A stretch of 64,000 nt of DNA, from positions 124,001 to 188,000 of the forward strand of contig NZ_SRPE01000001.1 of assembly GCF_004785645.1 (NCBI RefSeq), written 5' to 3'. Below, in pieces: positions 1 to 9,004 of this stretch. A program made the position numbers and the translations under genes. Below the pieces are notes generated by a model. That model did no database searches. It was given only the letters and a program-made list of their open reading frames with translations, and had not been told where the DNA came from. This stretch comes from Empedobacter tilapiae. GTDB taxonomy: Bacteria; Bacteroidota; Bacteroidia; Flavobacteriales; Weeksellaceae. How positions within the stretch are numbered: the first letter of the stretch is position 1; each line of letters begins with the position of its first letter.

Positions 1-2499
1 TCCTTTTACAGAAATTTTAACGCCATCTTTTGCTTCATTTAAATCAAGGATTAATTCATCTCCTTCACTAATTACAGCATTGATGATTTCTTCTGCCATC
101 GGATCTTCGATATATTTCTGAATAGCACGTTTCAACGGACGAGCACCATAATCTTTATCAAATCCTTTGTCAGCTATAAAATTCTTCGCTTCCTCAGTTA
201 ATTCGATATGATAATTTAAAGCTGTTAAACGCTCTATTAAACTTGCCAATTCAATATCGATGATTTTCATGATATCTTCTTTTGTTAACGAATTAAAGAA
301 GATAATATCATCAATACGATTTAAAAATTCTGGAGCAAAAGCACGTTTTAAAGCTGTTTCAATTGTTGATTTTGCGCGTTCATCAGCAGAATCTTTTTTA
401 GATGAAGTTCCAAATCCAACACCATCTCCAAACTCTTTCAATTGTCTTGTACCAATGTTAGACGTTAAAATGATAATCGTATTACGGAAATCAACTTTAC
501 GACCTAAACTATCAGTTACATGACCATCATCTAAAATTTGTAATAAAATATTGAATACATCTGGATGCGCTTTCTCAATCTCATCTAACAAAATTACCGC
601 ATATGGTTTACGACGAACTGCTTCTGTCAATTGTCCACCTTCTTCGTAACCAACGTAACCCGGAGGTGCCCCAACTAAGCGAGAAACGGCAAATTTCTCC
701 ATGTATTCTGACATATCGATACGAATTAATGAATCGTTAGAATCAAAGATTTCTTTTGCCAAAACTTTCGCTAATTGTGTTTTACCAACCCCCGTAGTTC
801 CTAAGAAAATGAATGAACCAATTGGTTTGTTTGGATCTTTCAATCCTGCACGATTACGCTGAATTGCTTTCACAACTTTCGTTACCGCTTCATCTTGACC
901 AATTACTTTTCCTTTCATTAACTCATTCATCTGAGCTAATTTTTTCAATTCTTTCTCAGCTACACGATGTACAGGAACTCCAGACATCAACGAAACAACT
1001 TCCGCTACATTTTCTTCTGTAACTGTTTCACGATTCTCTTTCGATTCTTGTACCCATTTTGCTTGCTCACGTTTCAAATCACTTTCTATCTGTTTCTCTG
1101 AATCACGTAAACGAGCAGCTTCTTCGTATTTTTGAGATTTTACAACTTTCGTTTTCTCTTCGCGAACTTCTTCTAATTTTGCTTCAAGATCTAAAATTTC
1201 TTGTGGAACTTTTATATTCTTGATATGTACACGAGAACCCGCTTCATCTAAAGCGTCAATCGCTTTATCTGGCAAGAAACGATCTGTAATATAACGTGTT
1301 GTCAAATTAACACAAGCTTGTAACGCTTCGTCTGTATAATTTACATTGTGATGCGCTTCATACTTATCTTTGATGTTATGTAAAATCTGTAATGTTTCTT
1401 CTGGAGTTGTTGGCTCAACCATCACATTTTGAAAACGACGAACTAATGCGCCATCTTTTTCAATATATTGACGATATTCATCTAACGTTGTGGCACCAAT
1501 ACATTGTAATTCACCTCTTGCTAATGCAGGTTTGAACATGTTAGAAGCATCTAAAGAACCTGTTGCTCCTCCTGCTCCAACAATTGTATGTAACTCATCA
1601 ATGAAAAGAATAATGTCATCATTTTTCTCTAATTCATTCATGATTGCTTTCATACGTTCTTCAAATTGTCCACGATATTTAGTGCCAGCAACTAATGACG
1701 CTAAATCTAATGTTACCACACGTTTGTTAAACAACACACGTGAAACCTTACGTTGTACAATTCTTAAAGCTAAACCTTCTGCAATTGCAGATTTACCAAC
1801 ACCTGGTTCTCCAATTAACAATGGATTATTCTTTTTACGACGAGAAAGAATTTGAGAAACTCGTTCTATTTCTTTTTCACGTCCAACTACAGGATCTAAT
1901 TTTCCTTCTTGCGCAATCGCTGTTAAATCTCGTCCAAAATTATCTAAAACTGGAGTTTTACTTTTCGAAGTAGATTTACTTGTTGACGCACGCTCAAAAT
2001 CGTTATCAGAATCACCTCCATCAAAAGATGGATTTTCTGCACGAGGAGATTGAATTTCCTCATCTTGAAATTGAAATTTGAATTCTTCCTTTACAGTATT
2101 GTAATCAATATCCAACTTATTCATCAATTTTGTAATCGGATCGTTTTCATTACGAAGAATACACAATAATAAGTGAATTGTATTTACAGTCGGACTTTTA
2201 AACAATTTAGCCTCTAAGAATGTTGTTTTCAACGCTCTTTCAGCTTGTTTTGTCAAACTCAAATTTTTTATATTATTACCTGGAGTTTCTTTTGCTGGGT
2301 TAAGGTTTTCTATTTTTTGACGCATTTCGTCTAAATCGACATTCAATGCTTCTAAGACAGAAATGGCTTTCCCTTCACCGTCGCGAATAATCCCCAACAG
2401 AAGGTGTTCCGTTCCTATTTGGTCGTGGCCTAATCTCAACGCTTCTTCCTTACTATAAGAAATAACGTCTTTTACTTGTTGTGAGAAATTATCGTTCAT
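1..2499 (-). CDS. clpC: ATP-dependent Clp protease ATP-binding subunit ClpC (3' end missing)
   Basis: AAA+ unfoldase that recognises and unfolds proteins and feeds them to the ClpP peptidase in the cytoplasm. The reading frame stays open from the ATG at 2499 to the window edge (833 codons); family members are only slightly longer, so a short C-terminal piece is missing. The N-terminus (MNDNFSQQVKDVISYSKEEA) is the typical ClpC double Clp_N repeat, with the IGTEHLLLG signature. A first Walker A (GEPG...) lies near residue 230, a coiled middle domain follows, and a second Walker A reads GTTGVGKT near residue 566. The middle region and family length favour ClpC over ClpB. It is transcribed alone, with a TATATTTG box upstream; no ctsR or mcsAB genes are adjacent. 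Confidence 0.95.
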   Translation of the reverse strand, partial: MNDNFSQQVKDVISYSKEEALRLGHDQIGTEHLLLGIIRDGEGKAISVLEALNVDLDEMRQKIENLNPAKETPGNNIKNLSLTKQAERALKTTFLEAKLFKSPTVNTIHLLLCILRNENDPITKLMNKLDIDYNTVKEEFKFQFQDEEIQSPRAENPSFDGGDSDNDFERASTSKSTSKSKTPVLDNFGRDLTAIAQEGKLDPVVGREKEIERVSQILSRRKKNNPLLIGEPGVGKSAIAEGLALRIVQRKVSRVLFNKRVVTLDLASLVAGTKYRGQFEERMKAIMNELEKNDDIILFIDELHTIVGAGGATGSLDASNMFKPALARGELQCIGATTLDEYRQYIEKDGALVRRFQNVMVEPTTPEETLQILHNIKDKYEAHHNVNYTDEALQACVNLTTRYITDRFLPDKAIDALDEAGSRVHIKNIKVPQEILDLEAKLEEVREEKTKVVKSQKYEEAARLRDSEKQIESDLKREQAKWVQESKENRETVTEENVAEVVSLMSGVPVHRVAEKELKKLAQMNELMKGKVIGQDEAVTKVVKAIQRNRAGLKDPNKPIGSFIFLGTTGVGKTQLAKVLAKEIFDSNDSLIRIDMSEYMEKFAVSRLVGAPPGYVGYEEGGQLTEAVRRKPYAVILLDEIEKAHPDVFNILLQILDDGHVTDSLGRKVDFRNTIIILTSNIGTRQLKEFGDGVGFGTSSKKDSADERAKSTIETALKRAFAPEFLNRIDDIIFFNSLTKEDIMKIIDIELASLIERLTALNYHIELTEEAKNFIADKGFDKDYGARPLKRAIQKYIEDPMAEEIINAVISEGDELILDLNEAKDGVKISVKG

Positions 2500-2522
2500 T
2501 TTATTATTTAAGCTGTCTTTAA

Positions 2523-2530
2523 CAAATATA
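2523..2530 (-). promoter_or_regulatory. Putative -7 box of clpC
   Basis: On the minus strand the sequence reads TATATTTG, a full match to the Bacteroidota consensus TAnnTTTG, 24 bases before the clpC start codon. No clear -33 TTTG is present. A small inverted repeat (GCATAA/TTATGC) lies just upstream at about 2550-2562 and could be an operator, but nothing else supports that. Confidence 0.5.
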
Positions 2531-2618
2531 ATTATTCTGATAGACTATAGCATAAATTATGCCTATGTCCGAAATGATTTGATGATTCCTTAAAATAACG
2601 AATTATTGTCTATTAATT

Positions 2619-3269
2619 TCAAAATAGCTGACAATATTTCATCTCAATTCTTAAAGAATTCATAACAATTTGAGAGATAGATGTCGTTGCTAAAAAATCG
2701 TACAAATCGCCTTTTTTCATTTTCATATCATCGTGAAGTTCTAAAATTTCTTCGGAATTCAACTCACTATTTTGACTAAAAATTTCATCAATTTCATTTC
2801 TTCTTTCAGGACTGTACAATGTCGACGAACACCATGTCACAATTTTTTCTTGCGAAACATCTTTTACACTCAGTTTATTTTCATTCCAAAACAAAAGGTA
2901 AGCATTTTTAGTTGTTCTTTCAAAAACAAAAATTGTAAAAGGTGCGATTTCTGACAAATTTTCCGAATTAATAAACTCATTTACAGAATTATATTTCAAT
3001 AAATCTAACAAGATAATTCCTCTACTTTCTCTGTATTTTTCTTTGAAATGCGTTGGTTTTTCTATTCCTCCATTCAAAATACACGCAACATATTGCTCCG
3101 AATAAAAAATCCAAGTTCCATTCGCACGCTCATCTACAGGCGAAAAATAGGTTTTATCAAAACGCTTTTGCTCCACAATCTCTTTAGAAGAAGAACGATT
3201 AATTTCCTCATCTCGGTTGTGCGTCAACACAAATTCATCTTCATTTCTGTAAAAACTGATTATACACAT
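2619..3269 (-). CDS. TANGO2/NRDE-family protein
   Basis: Member of the NRDE/TANGO2 family; eukaryotic TANGO2-like proteins are linked to heme handling, but bacterial members have no firm role. The protein (216 aa) starts MCIISFYRNEDEF and continues with the THNRDEE signature that names the family, followed by a G-x-W-I segment and an ILNGG stretch. I chose the ATG at 3269 rather than the upstream TTG at 3281 because family members start with Met-Cys; Cys2 would become the N-terminal residue as in Ntn-fold hydrolases (inference). No signal peptide is visible. It is divergent from the DinB gene, sharing a short intergenic region. Confidence 0.8.
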   Translation of the reverse strand: MCIISFYRNEDEFVLTHNRDEEINRSSSKEIVEQKRFDKTYFSPVDERANGTWIFYSEQYVACILNGGIEKPTHFKEKYRESRGIILLDLLKYNSVNEFINSENLSEIAPFTIFVFERTTKNAYLLFWNENKLSVKDVSQEKIVTWCSSTLYSPERRNEIDEIFSQNSELNSEEILELHDDMKMKKGDLYDFLATTSISQIVMNSLRIEMKYCQLF

Positions 3270-3302
3270 CTCATTTTTCAATTTAGTTCAAATGTAAAAA
3301 TT

Positions 3303-3310
3303 TATCTTTG
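3303..3310 (+). promoter_or_regulatory. Putative -7 box of the DinB/ATP-grasp operon
   Basis: TATCTTTG matches TAnnTTTG and ends 9 bases before the ATG at 3320, so the transcript leader would be only a few bases long. This argues for near-leaderless translation, or for another promoter. Confidence 0.45.
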
Positions 3311-3319
3311 CAAAGAATT

Positions 3320-3817
3320 ATGAGTATTCAGAAAACTATAGCGCATTCTTTTGATGAAATGAAATCGATTCTTTTGCAATTTGACGATATGTCTTTTCAA
3401 AAGGAATTAGAAATCATTTCTGATGCTTCTGTTGGTCAACATTTTCGCCATATTATCGAATTTTATTCGTGCTTTTTACACGCACAAAAAAACAATTGCA
3501 TTTGTTATGATGAGAGAGAACGAAATCGAGCTTTAGAAAATTCGGTTGTCGAAAGTTTGAATACGTTAAATCTGCTAAAATCAGAAATAGAACATTTAGA
3601 TTTAGAAAAAACAATTCAGCTAAAACAGAATTATTATGGAGAAAAATTCACAATTAATACCACAAATTATCGCGAATTAATGTATTGTTTTGATCATAGT
3701 ATTCATCATTTTGCGTTGATTAAAATTGCGATTGAAACTCATTTTTCGTCAATTAAAATTCCACAAAATTTTGGAATTGCATCTTCTACAATTGCTTTTC
3801 AAAATCAAGAGAAATGA
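3320..3817 (+). CDS. DinB-like metal-binding protein
   Basis: Four-helix-bundle protein of the DinB/YfiT superfamily (165 aa). These often use a three-histidine metal site, and several act as thiol S-transferases; the substrate here is unknown. Visible signatures are the N-terminal helix with SVGQHFRHIIEFY (first His) and the C-terminal helix FDHSIHHFALIK (His pair spaced as in the family). The ATG at 3320 is preferred over the in-frame TTG at 3308 because it fits the family start. Its stop codon overlaps the ATG of the next gene (ATGA), so the two are translationally coupled and probably work together. Confidence 0.75.
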   Translation: MSIQKTIAHSFDEMKSILLQFDDMSFQKELEIISDASVGQHFRHIIEFYSCFLHAQKNNCICYDERERNRALENSVVESLNTLNLLKSEIEHLDLEKTIQLKQNYYGEKFTINTTNYRELMYCFDHSIHHFALIKIAIETHFSSIKIPQNFGIASSTIAFQNQEK

Positions 3818-4800
3818 ATCCGAAAATAACAAAATGGACACGATACGAATTTTGGCCATTCTGGTTATTTTATGCGCCATTGACGCCTTGGTATATTTAT
3901 AAAATTTTTCAAGCTGGCGCTCCAGCTTACTTTTGTTCGGCAAATCCGAAAATGAAATGGGGCGGATTTATTGATTATTCTAAAATAGATTTACTCAATC
4001 AAATTGATAAAAATTATAAGCCAAAAACCATTTTTTTTGAAGAATTTACAACACAAGAAATTCCGTTTGATTTTCCTTTTATTGCGAAACCAAATCTTGG
4101 TGAACGTGGAATTGGTGTTGAATTAATCAGAAATAAAATTGATTGGAAAAAATATTTAGAGCAAAATAATCGCGATTTAATTTTACAAGAATATATTCAA
4201 TCTAATTTTGAGTTTGGTGTTTTCTATGTTCGATTACCAAAGGAAAAAAATGGTAAAATACTTTCAATAACAGCAAAAGATTTTTTGACGTTTACAGGTA
4301 ATGGAAAATCAACTTTGAAAGAATTAATAGAGCAAAATTTAAGAGCTTTTTATCGAAAAGATTATTTGTTTAAACGTTTTCAAAACGAGCTAAATTCAGT
4401 TCTCAAAAAAAATGAAAAATTATTGGTTGAACCAATTGGAAATCATAGTCGAGGAACAACTTTTTTGAACGGATCTTCTCTAAAAACATCTAAATTAGAA
4501 GAAAATATAGATCAAATTGCAAAAAAAATTGACGGTTTTTATTACGGACGAATCGATTTGAAAGCAAAAAGCTTAGAAGATTTTCAGAACGGAAATTTTG
4601 TCATACTCGAAATTAATGGAGCAAATTCTGAAGCAACTCACATTTACGACCCTTCATTTAATCTGATAAAAGCTTATAAAGAAGTGATTAAGCATTTAAA
4701 TTATCAACATAAAATTGCTATTCAAAATCATCAACTTGGTGTAAAATGGACAGATTGGAAATTGCTTGCGAGAGAGTTAATAAAACGCTATCAAACTTAA
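3814..4800 (+). CDS. ATP-grasp domain protein of unknown substrate
   Basis: Probable ATP-dependent carboxylate-amine/thiol ligase (328 aa), cytoplasmic. The central part shows ATP-grasp features: FIAKPNLGERGIGVELI (nucleotide-binding lysine and glycine-rich loop), DLILQEYI (adenine-contact strand), and near the C-terminus GRIDLKAKS followed by FVILEINGANSEATHIYDP, which supplies the metal-binding Asp/Glu/Asn. The arrangement resembles D-Ala-D-Ala ligase-like enzymes, but the N-terminal domain (FWPFWLFYAPLTPWYIYKIF) is distinctive and I cannot name a substrate. It overlaps the DinB gene by four bases. No biosynthetic cluster surrounds it. Confidence 0.75.
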   Translation: MNPKITKWTRYEFWPFWLFYAPLTPWYIYKIFQAGAPAYFCSANPKMKWGGFIDYSKIDLLNQIDKNYKPKTIFFEEFTTQEIPFDFPFIAKPNLGERGIGVELIRNKIDWKKYLEQNNRDLILQEYIQSNFEFGVFYVRLPKEKNGKILSITAKDFLTFTGNGKSTLKELIEQNLRAFYRKDYLFKRFQNELNSVLKKNEKLLVEPIGNHSRGTTFLNGSSLKTSKLEENIDQIAKKIDGFYYGRIDLKAKSLEDFQNGNFVILEINGANSEATHIYDPSFNLIKAYKEVIKHLNYQHKIAIQNHQLGVKWTDWKLLARELIKRYQT

Positions 4801-4867
4801 TTTAACCAAAATTGGCAGATTTTATGGAAAGGAATAAAGATTGAAAGATGTTTTCGAAACCAATTTT

Positions 4868-5641
4868 ATGAGTTATCCTTTTCCAAAGAAAACTATTATA
4901 ATTCCTTTCTTATTACTTATTCCAATGTGGATTATCTTTTTGTTTCAACAAAACGGATACAATTTAGACAGTTGTTACGGCGTTATTCCGAGAACTTTCG
5001 TAGGATTGAAAGGAATACTTTTTTCACCACTTTTTCATTCTGGTTGGAAACATATTATCAGCAATACTTTTCCGTTAGCTTTTCTTAGCTTTATAGCACT
5101 ATTGATGTATGATAGATTAGCTTATTATGTTATTTTTTTTGGTTGGATTTTATCAGGAATTATTCTTTGGATTATTGGAAATCCGCTCTTCTTAGATGAT
5201 AATGTAAGCTGCCATATTGGAGCAAGTTCTATCGTTTATTTATTGGCTTCATTCATATTTTTCAGTGGTATCATTAGAAAAGAACGTGGTTTAATGGCGA
5301 TTTCATTAATCATTATTTTATTATACGGCGGAATGATCTGGGGAATGGTTCCTCAAGAAATATTACCTCAACTAAAATCAGAAGTTGGAAATAATTCTAT
5401 TTCTTGGGAAGGACATTTGAGTGGTTTCATATCAGGCGCTTTTTTCGCTTTTCTATTTAGAAAAATTGGTCCGCAAAAAGAAACACCTAAATGGGATCAA
5501 GAAAATTATTATGATCCACAAGCCGAGCATTTATGGGAAGTCTACCAAGAGCAAGAACGATTAAAAACTGAATATTTACAATCAGTAGAAAAAGAAGAAG
5601 ATTATTCTGACAATGATTTTAAAAACATGTCTAATTCATAA
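4868..5641 (+). CDS. Rhomboid family intramembrane serine protease
   Basis: Integral membrane serine protease that cuts transmembrane substrates. The 257-aa protein has about six hydrophobic segments. The catalytic pair is visible: serine in HIGASSIVY (Ser120) and histidine in SWEGHLSG (His183). The LFHSGWKHIISNTFPL segment corresponds to the H-x-x-x-N stretch of rhomboids. I start at the ATG at 4868; the upstream TTG at 4841 would add nine polar residues without family support. The C-terminus is a charged cytosolic tail rich in Glu/Lys. The last 40 bases overlap the end of the convergent lipoprotein gene. Confidence 0.88.
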   Translation: MSYPFPKKTIIIPFLLLIPMWIIFLFQQNGYNLDSCYGVIPRTFVGLKGILFSPLFHSGWKHIISNTFPLAFLSFIALLMYDRLAYYVIFFGWILSGIILWIIGNPLFLDDNVSCHIGASSIVYLLASFIFFSGIIRKERGLMAISLIIILLYGGMIWGMVPQEILPQLKSEVGNNSISWEGHLSGFISGAFFAFLFRKIGPQKETPKWDQENYYDPQAEHLWEVYQEQERLKTEYLQSVEKEEDYSDNDFKNMSNS

Positions 5642-6033
5642 ATTTCTTCTGGTGCTCTTCCTGCATCGTAACTAGGAGAATAATAATTAATTTCGTTTTC
5701 TTTTACAGATAAATTAACAATTGGCGCTCCATCAAATTGATGCCTTTGAGCGCTTTTTTCAACAACAATATATTCTAATTTCGGTAGATTAACCTTTCGT
5801 GATAAATCCTTTACTTTCTTCCAATCTTCCTTTTTTGTTTGTCGAATAATTGTATCGAAATTATGTATAATATATGTTTTCTCGAAATTAATAATTTGAC
5901 TTTCACTATTTCCTCTTGTTGATTGGATTCTTGTAACTTCAATAGTTTTCGAATCATTTTCGATCAACTTATTATTTGTAGAACAGCTCGTTATTATGAA
6001 TAACATAACTATTATTGTATTTATTTTTAACAT
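5602..6033 (-). CDS. Hypothetical lipoprotein
   Basis: Predicted lipoprotein of 143 aa with no recognised domain. The N-terminus has a short lysine-containing start, a hydrophobic core and a lipobox ending FIITSC (Cys17), after which a Ser/Asn-rich linker follows. The body contains a KKEDWKKVKDLSRKVNLPKLE segment and an AQRHQFDGAPIVNLSV stretch; the latter resembles small Bacteroidota lipoproteins of unknown role. It converges on and overlaps the rhomboid gene by 40 bases, so the two transcripts interfere at their 3' ends. Confidence 0.7.
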   Translation of the reverse strand: MLKINTIIVMLFIITSCSTNNKLIENDSKTIEVTRIQSTRGNSESQIINFEKTYIIHNFDTIIRQTKKEDWKKVKDLSRKVNLPKLEYIVVEKSAQRHQFDGAPIVNLSVKENEINYYSPSYDAGRAPEEIYELDMFLKSLSE

Positions 6034-6356
6034 GTTTTGTATTTTATTTTCTAATTTAATGAAAAATTACTCCTAATAGACCATTTTTTTTTCCATCTAT
6101 TACACTCAATACCTTTCTCCAAATATGTTCCTCTCATATTCAGTATACTAAAAAATTCCATAAAGTTTTTACTGTTTGTCATTTATTGTAAAAAACAGTT
6201 TGTCAACTAAATAAAATAGATCTTTTCATTCTACTGATATTCACTAAACTAAAATACAAAATTCATTATTTTTATTTAGATTAAATATAAATATTTATTA
6301 TTTTTACTTTGTTTGTTAATTTTTTTAAGATAGTTTTGTCTAAATTTAAAATACTT
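6034..6356. other. Intergenic region with promoter of the T9SS metalloprotease
   Basis: An AT-rich gap of about 320 bases between divergent genes. The only clear signals are the promoter described at 6308-6338 and several A/T tracts. I see no small gene or structured RNA. Confidence 0.5.
6308..6338 (+). promoter_or_regulatory. Full Bacteroidota promoter (TTTG-N19-TAGTTTTG)
   Basis: TTTG at 6308-6311, exactly 19 bases of spacer, then TAGTTTTG at 6331-6338, matching both -33 and -7 consensus boxes. The predicted start of transcription is around 6344, giving a leader of about 13 bases before the ATG at 6357. It is the cleanest promoter in the window. Confidence 0.65.
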
Positions 6357-8591
6357 ATGAAAAAAAATATATTTTATTTATTTCTTTTACTTTCCTCAAA
6401 TTATTCTTTTGGACAAAACTGGACGTTAGTAAGTGAATCTGAAGCTTATCCAACTGCCAGAAAAGAATATCAGGATAAAAGGAACCAGAAAATTTTCAAA
6501 TTAGATCGAAGAACATTAGATCAAAAATTAGTAAACGTTTCTTCTCGTAATACAAATCAAGGAGGTACAGTAATTAGTATGCCTAATGCCAATGGTACTA
6601 TTGAACGTTTTGAAGTATGGGAAGCTTCTAATTTTTCAGCAAAAGACCAAGCAAAATACACTAACTTACGCTCTTATGTTGGAAAAAGTTTAGAAGATCC
6701 TTCAGCTTACTTACGTTTTAGTACAGGCCCTTCGGGAATTAGTTCTACAATCTTCAGAACTCATGACAAATCTGAATTTTTAGAAACTTATTCAAATGAT
6801 GGCAAGTTCTTCGAAGTACATTCTAAAAATGGAAAAAATAATTTTAATTGTTCTACTCCAGAAGAACATGCAACGCATAAAACGGCTGAAATGATTGATG
6901 CAAAAAGTAACGATCAAAAATTCAGAACATATCGTTTAGCTTTATCAGTCACAGGAGAATATAGTCAGACTTTTGGCGGAACATTAGAAAAATCTCTTGA
7001 AGCCATGAATAATACGATGACTCGTGTAAATGGTATTTTCGAAAAAGATATGGCAATCAATTTCGTTTTTGCTGATGACATTCAAAAGCTTATTTACTTA
7101 GATCCTGAGACAGACCCTTATTCTACTTCTGATGTAGGTCTTGACGATGACCCCGTATATGGAGGTTACCCTGAATATGCATCTGTCTGGAATGTAGAGT
7201 TACAGCGTAATTTACGTGATAATTTTGGAGAACAAAACTACGATATCGGGCATTTATTTGGACACGATGGAGGTGGTGGAAATGCCGGCTGTATAGGTTG
7301 TATATGTGAAACTGCTTTTCCTCAAGGAAAAGGAAGTGGTTTTACATCGCCTGGTAGCGGTTTGCCAAAAGGAGATAGTTTTGATATCGATTATGTGACA
7401 CATGAAATAGGACATCAAATTGGAGCGAATCATACGTATTCACATCGAAATGAAGGTACTGGTGTTAATGTTGAACCTGGTTCAGGATCTACTATCATGG
7501 GATATGCTGGTATTACTTATTTTAATGTTCAATCTCATTCAGATGATTATTTTACCTATAGAAGTATTCAACAGGTTCAGAATAATTTGAAAAATAAAAC
7601 GTGTGGTATAGAAAAACCTATTTTTAATACACCTCCAAAAATAGAACTAGCCAAATCTCTTTATAATATTCCTGTTGGTACAGCTTTTAAATTAGATGCA
7701 ACAATCTCTGATGCCGAAAATGATGCATTTTTAACTACATGGGAACAAAATAACTCTGGAAATTCTTCTACAGCAAATGAAAATAGTAGAGTTAAAGGTA
7801 CTAAAACTATAGGTCCTAACTTTAGGTCTTTTAAACCTACAAAAGAATCATATAGATATTTTCCTAATTTCACTAGTATTTTGAACAATAGATTGATTCA
7901 TACAGGAACAGGTAATGCTGTGTGGGAATCGTTAACATCTGTTCCTAGAACATATGATTTCACTGTGACAGCAAGGGATTATAATATTACAGGACCTCAA
8001 ACGAATACAGAAGCTGTTAAAGTAATCGCAACAGCAAATGTAGGTCCATTTATCATTACGTCTCCTGAAAAACTAGCCATCAATACGGATGAATTTACAG
8101 TGACTTGGGATGTTGCAAATACAAATACAGCTCCAGTTAACACGACAAAAGTTAAAATTTCTATTTCATGGGATGAAGGGACTTCTTTCAAAGAATTAGG
8201 AATCGTCGATAATAATGGTTCTGCTACTTTTGCAATGCCTCAAGATGCTATTTCAGTTACAAAAGGTTATGTTATGATAGAAGCAGTAGATAATATTTTC
8301 TTAGCTGTTAAGAAATTTGAAACTGAAGTATTAGCGACAAAAGATTTAACAACAAAAGAATCTAAACTTTATCCTAATCCATCAAATGGAACTTTTACAA
8401 TAGAGCAAAAAATAACAGGGAAAGTTAAAATAGATATTTTAGATTTGAATGGACGAATAGTATATGCTACTACAGAAGATGCTATTGGTAATTTCAAAAA
8501 ACAAATTAATACAAAACTACCTAGCGGGATTTACTTCGTTCGAGTTTCATCAAATGAAGGAGAAAACACTTCGAAATTAATTATAAAATAA
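6357..8591 (+). CDS. Secreted reprolysin-like zinc metalloprotease with T9SS sorting domain
   Basis: Extracellular metalloprotease of the metzincin type (744 aa). It starts at the ATG at 6357, because only this gives a normal signal peptide (MKKNIFYLFLLLSSNYSFGQ); an upstream TTG at 6309 would bury it. After a propeptide-like region, the zinc site HEIGHQIGANH is at residues 349-359, followed by a Met-turn (TIMGYAG, near 381), both diagnostic of metzincins. A beta-rich region (fibronectin-like) follows. The last 75 residues form a type A T9SS sorting domain beginning LYPNPSNGTF and ending with a lysine-rich tail, so the protein should cross the outer membrane through the Por/Gld secretion system. 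A strong bidirectional terminator follows. Confidence 0.93.
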   Translation: MKKNIFYLFLLLSSNYSFGQNWTLVSESEAYPTARKEYQDKRNQKIFKLDRRTLDQKLVNVSSRNTNQGGTVISMPNANGTIERFEVWEASNFSAKDQAKYTNLRSYVGKSLEDPSAYLRFSTGPSGISSTIFRTHDKSEFLETYSNDGKFFEVHSKNGKNNFNCSTPEEHATHKTAEMIDAKSNDQKFRTYRLALSVTGEYSQTFGGTLEKSLEAMNNTMTRVNGIFEKDMAINFVFADDIQKLIYLDPETDPYSTSDVGLDDDPVYGGYPEYASVWNVELQRNLRDNFGEQNYDIGHLFGHDGGGGNAGCIGCICETAFPQGKGSGFTSPGSGLPKGDSFDIDYVTHEIGHQIGANHTYSHRNEGTGVNVEPGSGSTIMGYAGITYFNVQSHSDDYFTYRSIQQVQNNLKNKTCGIEKPIFNTPPKIELAKSLYNIPVGTAFKLDATISDAENDAFLTTWEQNNSGNSSTANENSRVKGTKTIGPNFRSFKPTKESYRYFPNFTSILNNRLIHTGTGNAVWESLTSVPRTYDFTVTARDYNITGPQTNTEAVKVIATANVGPFIITSPEKLAINTDEFTVTWDVANTNTAPVNTTKVKISISWDEGTSFKELGIVDNNGSATFAMPQDAISVTKGYVMIEAVDNIFLAVKKFETEVLATKDLTTKESKLYPNPSNGTFTIEQKITGKVKIDILDLNGRIVYATTEDAIGNFKKQINTKLPSGIYFVRVSSNEGENTSKLIIK

Positions 8592-8610
8592 CTCGGTATT
8601 ATCTATAAAT

Positions 8611-8646
8611 AAAAACCCCTGAAATTAATTTCAGGGGTTTTTATTT
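8611..8646. terminator. Bidirectional terminator
   Basis: Perfect hairpin AACCCCTGAAA / TTTCAGGGGTT with A-tract before and T-tract after, between the convergent metalloprotease and ybaB genes. Confidence 0.9.
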
Positions 8647-8660
8647 TTTTTAAATTCTTC

Positions 8661-8981
8661 TTAGAAAGGCATTCCAGGAATGTTTGGTAAGTTTTCTTGA
8701 GCCGTTTTTTTCGCTCTGTCAATTGCTTCTGTTTTTACTTGTTCCAACGCTTTGTTTAACGTCATTACTAACAAATCTTCAATTTCTTCTTTTTCCATTC
8801 CTTCGGCAAGTTCAATATCTTTTACTGTTGCCAATTTAGACATTGTAATTTTTACTTTTCCATCGTTAGAAGTCGTTGTAAAAATTTCTCCATCTAATTC
8901 ATTTTTCAAATCAGAAAATTTATCTTTAAATGAATTGATTTTTCCCATCATTCCCATGATGTCTCCAAAATTTCCAAACAT
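8661..8981 (-). CDS. YbaB/EbfC family nucleoid-associated protein
   Basis: Small dimeric DNA-binding protein (106 aa) of the YbaB/EbfC family. It shows the typical Gly/Met-rich N-terminus (MFGNFGDIMGMMGKI), the helix-strand core with VKITMSKLATVKDIEL, the helix EEIEDLLVMTLNKALEQVK and a proline-containing tail (LPNIPGMPF). In many bacteria the gene follows dnaX and precedes recR; here it lies 23 bases downstream of obg on the same strand, so the two are probably co-transcribed. Confidence 0.9.
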   Translation of the reverse strand: MFGNFGDIMGMMGKINSFKDKFSDLKNELDGEIFTTTSNDGKVKITMSKLATVKDIELAEGMEKEEIEDLLVMTLNKALEQVKTEAIDRAKKTAQENLPNIPGMPF

Positions 8982-9004
8982 TTGTTTTTATCTTTAATAA
9001 TTAG

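Noticed and set aside
813-1973. Plus-strand open frames over clpC
   Set aside because: They are antisense shadows of the conserved minus-strand clpC frame.
4841-4867. TTG start giving nine extra residues for the rhomboid protease
   Set aside because: The ATG at 4868 gives a family-like N-terminus.
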